A program made the translations under genes and the position numbers. From Caulobacteraceae bacterium (GTDB taxonomy: Bacteria > Pseudomonadota > Alphaproteobacteria > Caulobacterales > Caulobacteraceae), in contig CANJMO010000004.1 in the NCBI GenBank assembly GCA_947475845.1, forward strand, positions 1-64,000: 64,000 nucleotides of DNA. The letters run 5' to 3'. The number at the start of each line of letters is the position of its first letter. The stretch's first letter is position 1. Below the pieces are notes generated by a model, which saw nothing but the letters and a program-made list of their open reading frames with translations, was not told the origin of the DNA and did no database searches. This document shows positions 29,232 through 36,688 of this stretch, in pieces.

Positions 29232-29612
29232 TCAGGCGCCGTTGCCAACCTTCACGCCATTGATCTCGACGCTGACGATATTGCCGCCGGGGCCGCCGTC
29301 CTTGAGCGGATGGATGACCATCACGGCCTTGTCGCCCGGCTTCAGCGAATTGGGCTTCCAGCCGTTGCGGATCAGGGCGTTGGGGCTGCCCCCTTCGATC
29401 GACCATTCGACGTCCTTGCCGGACGCGTCACGGGCGACGATCTGGATCCAGCTATGCGGATTGGTCCACTGGAATTCCTTGATGGTGCCGTTAAGGGTGA
29501 CGCTCTTGTCGCGCTCGAACATCGCGCCGGAGTGGTGGGCGAACGCGGGAGCGGCCGCAAGAGCGACTACCGCGATGCCGGCCAAGGCCAGCATCTTCTG
29601 GGTCACGGGCAT
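29232..29612 (-). CDS. DUF6152-family small secreted protein
   Basis: A 126-residue protein with a signal peptide ending near APAFA followed by HHSGAMFERDKSVTLNGTIK, FQWTNPHSWIQIVARDASGK and WSIEGGSPNALIRNGWKPNS, which is the DUF6152 pattern. The mature domain is a small all-beta fold with paired His at its start. The function is unknown. It is transcribed away from msrA. Confidence 0.85.
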   Translation of the reverse strand: MPVTQKMLALAGIAVVALAAAPAFAHHSGAMFERDKSVTLNGTIKEFQWTNPHSWIQIVARDASGKDVEWSIEGGSPNALIRNGWKPNSLKPGDKAVMVIHPLKDGGPGGNIVSVEINGVKVGNGA

Positions 29613-29809
29613 CTTAGTGCTTCCTTCCTTCTTATCGTTCTCGACGGCCGTCGGGTTTTTCTGACCCTTCCGTCAAAATCAACATAGCCGAAAAACAAGA
29701 TTTCGCCACAATTGACCGCGCCGCCCCTGCCTCTGCTAGGCGTTGCAGACCATTGCGTCCGGGCCGATCCGGCCTATCTGTGACGGACCATCAACAAGGA
29801 GCGGCATCC

Positions 29810-30313
29810 ATGTCGACCACTGAGCGCGCGGTTCTGGCCGGAGGCTGCTTCTGGGGCATGCAGGATCTGCTGCGCCGTTTCAAAGGCGTGGTCTCCACCC
29901 GGGTCGGCTACAGCGGCGGCGACGTGGCCAACGCCACCTACCGCAATCATGGCACGCACGCCGAGGCCATCGAGATCGTCTTCGATCCAGCCCAGCTGAG
30001 CTTCCGCGAGCTGTTGGAGTGGTTCTTCCAGATTCACGATCCGACCACGCTGGACCGTCAGGGCAACGATCGCGGCGCCAGCTACCGCTCGGCGATCTAC
30101 TACACCAGCGAGGCGCAGAAGCAGGTCGCCATCGACACCATTGCCGACGTCGACGCCTCCGGCCTGTGGCCCGGCAAGGTGGTCACTGAAGTGACGCCGA
30201 TCGGGCCCTTCTGGGAGGCCGAGCCCGAGCATCAGGACTATCTGGAGCGAATCCCGTCCGGCTACACCTGCCACTTCGCGCGGCCCGGCTGGGTCCTGCC
30301 CAAACGGGCGTGA
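29810..30313 (+). CDS. msrA: Peptide-methionine (S)-S-oxide reductase MsrA
   Basis: A 167-residue cytosolic enzyme that reduces methionine-S-sulfoxide in proteins. The catalytic GCFWG motif has Cys13, followed by [19 protein letters not shown], an [20 protein letters not shown] segment and [18 protein letters not shown] lies 8 bases before the ATG at 29810. The C-terminal resolving cysteines of long MsrA forms are not seen; the only late cysteine is in GYTCHFARP. Confidence 0.96.
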   Translation: MSTTERAVLAGGCFWGMQDLLRRFKGVVSTRVGYSGGDVANATYRNHGTHAEAIEIVFDPAQLSFRELLEWFFQIHDPTTLDRQGNDRGASYRSAIYYTSEAQKQVAIDTIADVDASGLWPGKVVTEVTPIGPFWEAEPEHQDYLERIPSGYTCHFARPGWVLPKRA

Positions 30314-30344
30314 ATCCTTATCCCGTGATGCGCGTTATCAAGGC

Positions 30345-30572
30345 ATGAGCACCGAACAGACCCTGCGCACTTTCGCCGTGCACCAGCTCGATCAGGCCCC
30401 GGCCCGCCTGATCGACGAGACCAGCGTCGAGGCCGCCGCCGTCGCCTACGCCGAAGACATGGCCCCTGCCGACGTCCACCAATTGAGTGTGGTCGTGCAC
30501 GAGATCGACACCGGCCGCGAGCACTGCTTTCGCGTCGATCTGGACACCGGAGCGGCCGCGCCGTGCGCCTAG
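30345..30572 (+). CDS. Small protein of unknown function
   Basis: A 75-residue acidic, soluble protein. The middle (EAAAVAYAEDMAPADVHQLS) and the end (REHCFRVDLDTGAAAPC) resemble a small Caulobacterales family that I think is DUF5961, but this is from memory. It starts 31 bp after msrA on the same strand and its end overlaps the end of the opposite-strand gene by 4 bp. Confidence 0.6.
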   Translation: MSTEQTLRTFAVHQLDQAPARLIDETSVEAAAVAYAEDMAPADVHQLSVVVHEIDTGREHCFRVDLDTGAAAPCA

Positions 30573-30907
30573 GAACAGCCGGCGGTCGGCCCGGCTAACC
30601 GCGCCTGCCACATCGGCAGGTTCGCCCCTTGCATCGAAGCGGCGGCGAGCACCTGGACCGGTTCAAGTTGCAAAGCCTGGCGCCGCGACTCCAGGCGGAT
30701 GAAGGCGATCTTTTCGTCGGCGCAGTCCTGCGCCAAGGCGTCGGCGTCGCCGCCGGTCTGGCTGACATGTGGCGGGCCGGCCGCCGTCGGGTTCTTCTGA
30801 TCGAAATCCAGTTGCGCCGCCGCGTTGACCCAAGCGCCCAGCGCCGCCCCCAGCATAAAGTCCGGCGACGGTTCGCCGCGCGCCCGTTCGGCTCGCACAG
30901 CGGGCAC
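30569..30907 (-). CDS. Hypothetical protein downstream of cytochrome c
   Basis: The frame from GTG at 30907 gives 112 residues. It stays open upstream to the cytochrome stop, where a CTG at 31003 would add a hydrophobic, signal-like LIRLVLLAAILSAADQ. Translation coupled to the cytochrome gene from that non-standard start, giving about 144 residues, is therefore possible. No motif or family is recognised. It could be a remnant or a spurious frame; the opposite strand is also open here. Confidence 0.4.
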   Translation of the reverse strand: MPAVRAERARGEPSPDFMLGAALGAWVNAAAQLDFDQKNPTAAGPPHVSQTGGDADALAQDCADEKIAFIRLESRRQALQLEPVQVLAAASMQGANLPMWQARLAGPTAGCS

Positions 30908-30999
30908 GTCGCTGGACGAAAAGCCGACCGAGCTCGCGCCCCGGCGGATCTCAGCTTGATCGGCGGCCGAGAGAATCGCCGCCAGCAGAACGAGCCTGA

Positions 31000-31398
31000 T
31001 CAGTGGAAGGGCAGCACCGAGGCGTCCTGCTGCGGCGGCCCCGGATCGCCGCGCGCCGCCGCGATGGTCGCCGTGTCGACCGCGGGCGCCTTGTTGCCCC
31101 AGGCCGAGCGGACGTAGCTGAGCACCGACGCCATCTTCTCGTCGGTCAGTTCCTCGCTGAAGTTAGGCATGCCGCCGCGCCCGTGCAGCAGGACATAGGC
31201 CGGCGCCTTGGGATCGCCCTGGACCACCTTGTTGCCGTCCAGCGCCGGGAAGAACCCCGGCACCCCCTTGCCCGTGGGCTGGTGGCAGGCGGCGCAGTTC
31301 TCGGTGAACAGGGTCACGCCATCCTGGGCTACGGCGGAATCGGCAAGACCGAGCGCGGCGGTCAGGACGGCGGAGCAGACAAGACTTTTCACGATCAT
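31000..31398 (-). CDS. Class I c-type cytochrome
   Basis: A 132-residue secreted mono-haem cytochrome. The signal peptide ends near SAVAQ; the haem site CAACH is at residues 35-39 and the likely axial Met77 is in GRGGMPNFSEELTDEKMASV. The C-terminal tail is Pro/Ala-rich. It lies two bases downstream of the amine oxidase remnant on the same strand, consistent with an original oxidase-cytochrome pair. Confidence 0.9.
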   Translation of the reverse strand: MIVKSLVCSAVLTAALGLADSAVAQDGVTLFTENCAACHQPTGKGVPGFFPALDGNKVVQGDPKAPAYVLLHGRGGMPNFSEELTDEKMASVLSYVRSAWGNKAPAVDTATIAAARGDPGPPQQDASVLPFH

Positions 31399-31400
31399 GA

Positions 31401-32654
31401 CTAGGCCATGGCCCTCTTGTGAAGTTTGGCGATCTGCTGCCAGGCGGACTCAATGCCCCCTTCCTGCCAGCCGGTTAGGTAGCTGAGGTGCTCACCGGCC
31501 AGATAGAGGCGGCCGTCGGGCTCCAGCAGCGTCGGGTAGTATTTGGCGCGGCCCTCCTCGGTCCACTCGGCCCAACCGCCCATGTTGAACGGCACCCGGT
31601 GCCAGGCGATCGAGAACGAGCCGTCGTTGGCGGCGGTGTATTCGGGGAACACCTTCTGGCCGGCGGCCAGGGCGTAGGCCTTGCGGGCGGCCAGGGTCAT
31701 GCCGCTCATGCGGGCGGCGGCGGCGCCGTGCGGATAGAAGCCCAGGATCACGCCCTTCTGGCTCAGCCAGCCGGTCGAGGGCAGGCTGATGGTGCCGATC
31801 ACCGGATCGTCGACATAGACGTGGCCGCCGTAGATCTGGTGGTTGGTTTCCCAGAAGCGCTCCTTCATCTGCAGGCCGATCTTGCCGACCAGGGCGTAGG
31901 ACACGCCGCCGATGGCTTCCTTGAACTTCGGCGAGACCTGCAGATCGATTCCGCGCAGCACCGACAGCGGGATGGTGCACACGCAGTAATCGGCGGTGAT
32001 CGAGCCCTTCTGCCCCTTACCGTCGGTATAGGCGACCGTGACGCTGGTCGGGGTCTGGCTGATCTTCTCCACAACGTGCTGCAGCTTGATGATCGGCTTC
32101 ATGTTGCGCACGAAGCCGGCCGGCAGCCGGTCCATGCCGCCGATCGGCTCGAACATGGTGCGCTGCTGATCGAGGTTGGAGATCGAGCGCAGGGTCTGCC
32201 AGGTCCGCGACTTGAGGATGTCGCCCAGCGGATAGGGCTTGGATTCCTTGCCCGGGCCCGGATCCAGGCCGGCGCCGGGATTGATGTCGGGGCTGCGGCC
32301 CTCGGCGCCGATGTATTTGAAGTCGCCTCGCGTCAGGAAACCTTCGCTGCGCAGGTAGTCGAGGAACAGCTCCTTGTCGCCGGCCCCGAAATCGCTGTCG
32401 AGCGCGCCCTGACGCACCTGTTTGGCCAGCATCTCGGCAGCGTAGCCGCGCATGTCGGCGGCGATCTCGACCTTGCGGATCGGCTTGCCGACCAGGGGGC
32501 CCGTACCCTTTTCGAAGTTGATCGGCGAGCGGTCGTTGTCGTTGTTGAACAGCTCGACTCCGACGCCGAACTTCCTGGCGTAGTGCAGGTAGCCGGTGTG
32601 GAAATAGGGGATCCGCCAGGGGCCGGGGTTGATGTAGTGGCCATCGCCCTCTAT
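31401..32654 (-). pseudogene. Flavin monoamine oxidase, N-terminally truncated
   Basis: The frame holds the substrate-binding and C-terminal FAD-contact parts of an amine/L-amino-acid oxidase: GHYINPGPWRIPYFHTGYLH, MFEPIGGMDRLPAGFV, DYCVCTIPLSVLRGIDLQ, and the terminal GRLYLAGEHLSYLTGWQEGG-IESAW motif. The N-terminal GxGxxG Rossmann domain (roughly 130-150 residues) is absent: an in-frame stop lies at 32655-32657 and hydrolase sequence starts on the other strand. The first ATG (32453) lies well inside the domain. Without the dinucleotide fold the product cannot work, so I call it a pseudogene made by deletion. Confidence 0.75.
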
Positions 32655-32930
32655 TCAGGAGCGACGGCAAAGGACCATCCGCGGATCTCCGCCCTGTTCA
32701 CCCCAGATGCTGTGCTGGCGCACTTTCCGCCGACCCTGATCCAGGTTTCGACGGCGGAGTATCTGCTGCCCGACGCCCACGCCATGGCGGCACGCCTGAC
32801 CGCTCTAGACCGGCGCGTGGTGCTTAGCGCCTGGCCCGACATGCCCCACGTCTGGCACGCCTTCCGGGGCCAGCTACCCGAGGCCGGACAGGCGCTGGCC
32901 GAGGCCGCGCGTTTCCTCGCGGACGGCTGA
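32652..32930 (+). pseudogene. C-terminal remnant of an HSL-type alpha/beta hydrolase
   Basis: About 92 residues match the end of hormone-sensitive-lipase-type esterases: HPRISALFTPDAVLAHFPPT, LIQVSTAEYLLPDAHAMAAR, and WPDMPHVWHAFRG with the expected catalytic Asp and His regions. The HGG and GDSAG parts of the family are missing. The coding similarity stops abruptly at about 32650, where the amine oxidase remnant on the other strand also stops. No start codon or ribosome site of its own is visible. Confidence 0.7.
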
Positions 32931-32942
32931 ACGGTCGCCCGA

Positions 32943-34031
32943 TCAGCCCAGCTGTGCGGCGACAGCCTTGCCGGCGCTGGTGGTGTCGGCCGCGCCACCG
33001 AGGTCGCGGGTGCGCAGGGACGGTTCGGCCAGGGTCCGCTCGATCGCCCTGAGGATCTCGGCGCCGGCTTCAGGCTCGCCCAGGTGGTCCAGCATCATCG
33101 ACGCCGACCATATCTGGCCCACCGGATTGGCCACGCCCTGCCCCGCGATGTCGGGCGCGGAGCCGTGCACCGGCTCGAACAGGGACGGGAAATTGCCTTC
33201 CGGATTGATGTTGCCCGACGGCGCGATGCCGATGGTGCCGGTGCAGGCGGGGCCCAGGTCCGACAGGATATCGCCGAACAGGTTGGAGCCCACCACCACG
33301 TCGAAGCGGTCGGGGTTGAGCACGAAGTGCGCCGCCAGGATGTCGATATGGTACTTGTCCCAACGCACGTCCGGATACTTGGTCGCCATCGCTTCGACCC
33401 GCTCGTCCCAGTAAGGCATGGTGATGGCGATGCCGTTGGACTTGGTGGCCGAGGTCAGGTGCTTCTTGTCCCGCTTCTGCGCCAGGTCGAAGGCGAACTT
33501 CAGAATCCGGTCGGTGCCGACGCGGGTCAGCACGGTTTCCTGCATGACGATCTCGCGCTCGGTGCCGGGGAACATGCGCCCGCCGATCGCCGAATATTCC
33601 CCTTCGGTGTTCTCGCGCACCACGAAGAAGTCGATGTCGCCGGGCTTACGGCCGGCCAGGGGGCACGGCACGCCGGGCATCAGCCGCACCGGGCGCAGAT
33701 TGACGTACTGGTCGAACTCGCGCCGGAACTGCAGCAGCGAGCCCCACAGCGAGATGTGGTCGGGCACCGTGGCCGGCCAGCCGACCGCGCCGAAGAACAG
33801 GGCGTCGTGACCGCCGACCTTGTCCTTCCAGTCGTCGGGCATCATCTGGCCGTGCTTGGCGTAGTAGTCGCACGAGGCGAAATCGAACTCGTCCAGCTGC
33901 ACCTGGAACCCGAACTTCTTGGCCGCCGCCTCCAGAATGCGCACGCCTTCGGGCATGACTTCCTTGCCGATGCCGTCGCCGGCGATGACAGCGATGCGAT
34001 AGACGCGGTTGGCGCCGTGGGTCTGGGTCAT
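32943..34031 (-). CDS. Tartrate/D-malate dehydrogenase-type enzyme (isopropylmalate dehydrogenase family)
   Basis: A 362-residue metal- and NAD-dependent decarboxylating dehydrogenase. Visible are AVIAGDGIGKEVMPEGVRIL, FFGAVGWPATVPDHISLWGS, FRREFDQYVNLRPVRLMPGV, VVRENTEGEYSAIGG, the Asp-rich GSNLFGDILSDLGPA, and EPVHGSAPDIAGQGVANP. The HISLWGS and DYYAKHG phrases fit the tartrate / D-malate / tricarballylate dehydrogenase branch rather than LeuB (family memory). It acts in the cytosol on a small hydroxy-dicarboxylate. ATG 34031 is chosen; a GTG 9 bp upstream is also possible. A cupin gene lies upstream on the same strand. Confidence 0.88.
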   Translation of the reverse strand: MTQTHGANRVYRIAVIAGDGIGKEVMPEGVRILEAAAKKFGFQVQLDEFDFASCDYYAKHGQMMPDDWKDKVGGHDALFFGAVGWPATVPDHISLWGSLLQFRREFDQYVNLRPVRLMPGVPCPLAGRKPGDIDFFVVRENTEGEYSAIGGRMFPGTEREIVMQETVLTRVGTDRILKFAFDLAQKRDKKHLTSATKSNGIAITMPYWDERVEAMATKYPDVRWDKYHIDILAAHFVLNPDRFDVVVGSNLFGDILSDLGPACTGTIGIAPSGNINPEGNFPSLFEPVHGSAPDIAGQGVANPVGQIWSASMMLDHLGEPEAGAEILRAIERTLAEPSLRTRDLGGAADTTSAGKAVAAQLG

Positions 34032-34094
34032 TCGAAACACTCTGTCGTTGGCCGATCTTCGCCCTTCCCTAAGGCGCCAGGACGCGCTCGGCTA

Positions 34095-34556
34095 CTACCG
34101 CGGGACGTGGATCGCCATCAGGGTCATGGTCCCGTCGACGGTCAGGATCTGGTGCGGCGTGGCCTGGGGCACGAAGACGAAGGCGCCCTTGGTCAGGGGA
34201 TAGGTCGCGGCGCCCTCGATCACGGCGTCCTTGACCTCGGTGGTCGGCTTGCCCGCCTTGTCCTTCATCGCCCCGCCCATCAGGAAGCTGCCGGTCCCGT
34301 CCATGATGTAGATGAACTCGGCCTCCTTGGGATGGAACGAGGGTCCGCCGCCGGCCACTCGGTAGTCCACGGTGACGTCGTAGGGCGCCAGGGCGACGAC
34401 GCTCTGGCTGATGTCGGTCTGCCCTGGCTTAATCGTGGCCTTGGCCTTGGCGATCAGGGCCTGCACCTCGGCCGAGGACGCGAAGGTCTTCATGTCCTGG
34501 GCGTGCGCGGACACGGTAGTCAGGGCCAGGGCCACGGCGAGCAGGGTCGTCTTCAT
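34095..34556 (-). CDS. Secreted cupin-domain protein
   Basis: A 153-residue protein with a signal peptide (cleavage near VSAHAQ) and a single cupin barrel: GPSFHPKEAEFIYIMDGTGS forms motif 1 and a later FVFVPQATPHQILTVDGT forms motif 2, with His and Glu as metal ligands. AAGGA precedes the ATG at 34556. Only 11 bp separate it from the upstream SnoaL-like gene, so they share a transcript. Single cupins here may bind a metal or a small ligand; the role is unknown. Confidence 0.82.
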   Translation of the reverse strand: MKTTLLAVALALTTVSAHAQDMKTFASSAEVQALIAKAKATIKPGQTDISQSVVALAPYDVTVDYRVAGGGPSFHPKEAEFIYIMDGTGSFLMGGAMKDKAGKPTTEVKDAVIEGAATYPLTKGAFVFVPQATPHQILTVDGTMTLMAIHVPR

Positions 34557-34567
34557 CGCCTGATCCT

Positions 34568-36658
34568 TCACGGCCGCGGCTTGTGCTGCTTGGCCTGCAA
34601 ATCGGCTTCGCAGGTCTTGATGTCGAGGCAGTAGTTCCACGGCTCGCGCCCCGAAACCGGGTTCTTGAAGTTCAGCCACATCGGCTTGATGTTAGGCCAA
34701 AGCACCGCGTTCTCTGGATCGCGCGAGTGGTCGTCGATGCCATAGAAGCGGATCTTCATCTTGGTGATGCGGTCGTAGTCGGCCTCGGCGGCGCCGGGCG
34801 GCGGGGTCTTGTGCGTGTCGGCGACCTTATCGCCCCACTTGGACCAGCCCTCCTTGTAAGTCGACGAACTCCAATAGGGCTCCTCGATGGAGATGACGTC
34901 GGCCTTCCACACCCCGTCGACCACCTTGAACTGGTCGTTGTACATGGCGCCGGACAGCACGCCCGGCATGTCGGGATCGACGCTGAAGCTGTGCAGGCGG
35001 GTATGCTCGACCGACGACTTACCGTCCTCGGAGACCACGATCACCGGCTGGAACATCATCCGGCCGCCCCAGCTAAAGCGCGGGTGCGGCAGGGGCAGGT
35101 CGCCCCAGCTGGTCTCGCAATTGGCGATGTGCTCGGCGCCGATGCAGAAGCCCACCGCCTGTTTTCCGCGCCAGCCGTCCTTGGTGTAGAGCCGCCCCTC
35201 GTTCACGAAGTCGTTGTCCACGAGATAGAAGCCGAAGGCGTGGGTCATGTTGTCGGTGGCGTCGTAACCGTATGATCGCGACAGCCGGCGCTGGGCTTCG
35301 GCCACGGTGGTCCCGCCGGCCGGCTTGGCGACGCCGCCCGTTGCGGGCAACAGGCTGCCGGCGCCGACGGTGCGTGAACCGGCTGGCAGGATTACCGGCT
35401 TGCCGGTCACCGGATGGTTCTGGAAGAACACCGGGATCGCGCCGTCGCCCATCCTGTCGGCCGCCGGGACCGGACGGTCCGGGGCGAAGCCGGCGCCCGG
35501 CGCCGGGGTCTCGATCCGGCTCTGGTTCCAGCCCTGGTAGTAGTCGGTGGTCTGGGTCGGGAACACGCGCATCTCGCGGATGCGCCAGATACCGTCGTCG
35601 CCCTGGGCCATGGTGTTGACGAAGGTGGCCAGGCCGAGCCGCGCCATCTGGGTATTGTTGTCGCCCAACTCGCGCCATTCCACGCCGCGCACCTGGGCCG
35701 AGCGGCCGTCACGCGCGATCGAGACGGTCATGTCGAACTTGGGCCGCTCGTTCAGCTCGCCCTTCTTCAGCCCCTGCGGACCCAGGCGCTCGAACGAGTG
35801 GCGGATGCTCTTGGCCCCGACATAGATGCCGACATCGGCCTCTTCCAGCACCGCGTCCTCGGCGAACAGGTCGCCGGCGTCGTCCCACATCTTGCGGTCG
35901 GAGTAGTAGCCGAAGGCGTTCTGCAGGTTGCGGATCTTGTCTTCGTCGTTGAGCCGCGTGATGCGCCGGTCCAGGTCGGCCAGGGCGGCGCCCGGCGCTC
36001 CCTTGATTGGCGGGATCGCCATCTTGGCGGGCACGGCGGGGACAACGATCGAGGCGTTGAAGGCGTTGAAGTGGAACGGCACAATCGGCACCTCGCCCGC
36101 CGTGGTCCAGCCGTCTTTGTAGGTCCCCCTGGCGTAGGGGTAGTAGTGCAGCCTGGAGATCTTCCAGACCCCGTTCTGCTTGACGTACTCGTTCTCGTGC
36201 ACGCCGATCGCCCAGCCCTGCAGGCTATCGGGCCCGCCGTACTGGCCGTTCATGGTCACTTCCGACCAGCGCCCCTTGGCCGAATTGCCGTTGGCCGACA
36301 GGTGCACCACCGGAGTGTCGATCAGTTCGGCGCGCACGCCGCCCGCAGCGAGGCCCTCGCGGCCGGACCATTTCTTCTTCAGATAGGCGTCGATGGCGGC
36401 GGGCCCGGTCGCCGTGTCCTTGCCGTAGATCATCACGCCCTTGGCCGAGAACAGGGCGCCCATCTGGCTCCACAGGCCGTACTGCGCGTACTGGGCGTAG
36501 TTCATCTGCAGCGTCTTGACCGCACGCAGGTCCTCCATGCGCTGCACGTCGAGCGCCAGCCGGGCCACCTGAGCGGCGCTCTGGGCGTGGGCGGCGGGCG
36601 CAGCGAGGGTCAGGGCGGCGGCGCAGGCGCCCAGCGCCAGCAGAGCCTTTGAAGTCAT
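34568..36658 (-). CDS. Secreted multi-domain SnoaL/NTF2-like protein, copy 1
   Basis: A 696-residue protein with a signal peptide (ending near AAHAQ) and what reads as three successive NTF2/SnoaL-like units beginning near residues 38, 235 and 450. Each unit starts with a helix-rich phrase (LRAVKTLQMNYAQYAQYGLW, IRNLQNAFGYYSDRKMWDDA, MTHAFGFYLVDNDFV) followed by beta strands and an iron-free WR/WK-I phrase (GVWKISRLHYYP, GIWRIREMRVFP, GVWKADVISI). SnoaL-like domains bind or isomerise hydrophobic ring compounds. It is a paralogue of the next gene upstream, with the same architecture. Three domains in one chain is unusual for this fold. Confidence 0.75.
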   Translation of the reverse strand: MTSKALLALGACAAALTLAAPAAHAQSAAQVARLALDVQRMEDLRAVKTLQMNYAQYAQYGLWSQMGALFSAKGVMIYGKDTATGPAAIDAYLKKKWSGREGLAAGGVRAELIDTPVVHLSANGNSAKGRWSEVTMNGQYGGPDSLQGWAIGVHENEYVKQNGVWKISRLHYYPYARGTYKDGWTTAGEVPIVPFHFNAFNASIVVPAVPAKMAIPPIKGAPGAALADLDRRITRLNDEDKIRNLQNAFGYYSDRKMWDDAGDLFAEDAVLEEADVGIYVGAKSIRHSFERLGPQGLKKGELNERPKFDMTVSIARDGRSAQVRGVEWRELGDNNTQMARLGLATFVNTMAQGDDGIWRIREMRVFPTQTTDYYQGWNQSRIETPAPGAGFAPDRPVPAADRMGDGAIPVFFQNHPVTGKPVILPAGSRTVGAGSLLPATGGVAKPAGGTTVAEAQRRLSRSYGYDATDNMTHAFGFYLVDNDFVNEGRLYTKDGWRGKQAVGFCIGAEHIANCETSWGDLPLPHPRFSWGGRMMFQPVIVVSEDGKSSVEHTRLHSFSVDPDMPGVLSGAMYNDQFKVVDGVWKADVISIEEPYWSSSTYKEGWSKWGDKVADTHKTPPPGAAEADYDRITKMKIRFYGIDDHSRDPENAVLWPNIKPMWLNFKNPVSGREPWNYCLDIKTCEADLQAKQHKPRP

Positions 36659-36688
36659 GGTCGTCTCCCTAGTCGTTCTTGTTCTTGA

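Noticed and set aside
30629-31117. 162-residue plus-strand frame between the small gene and cytochrome c
   Set aside because: It runs antisense over the start of the cytochrome tail, is Arg-rich and has no recognisable motif or ribosome site.
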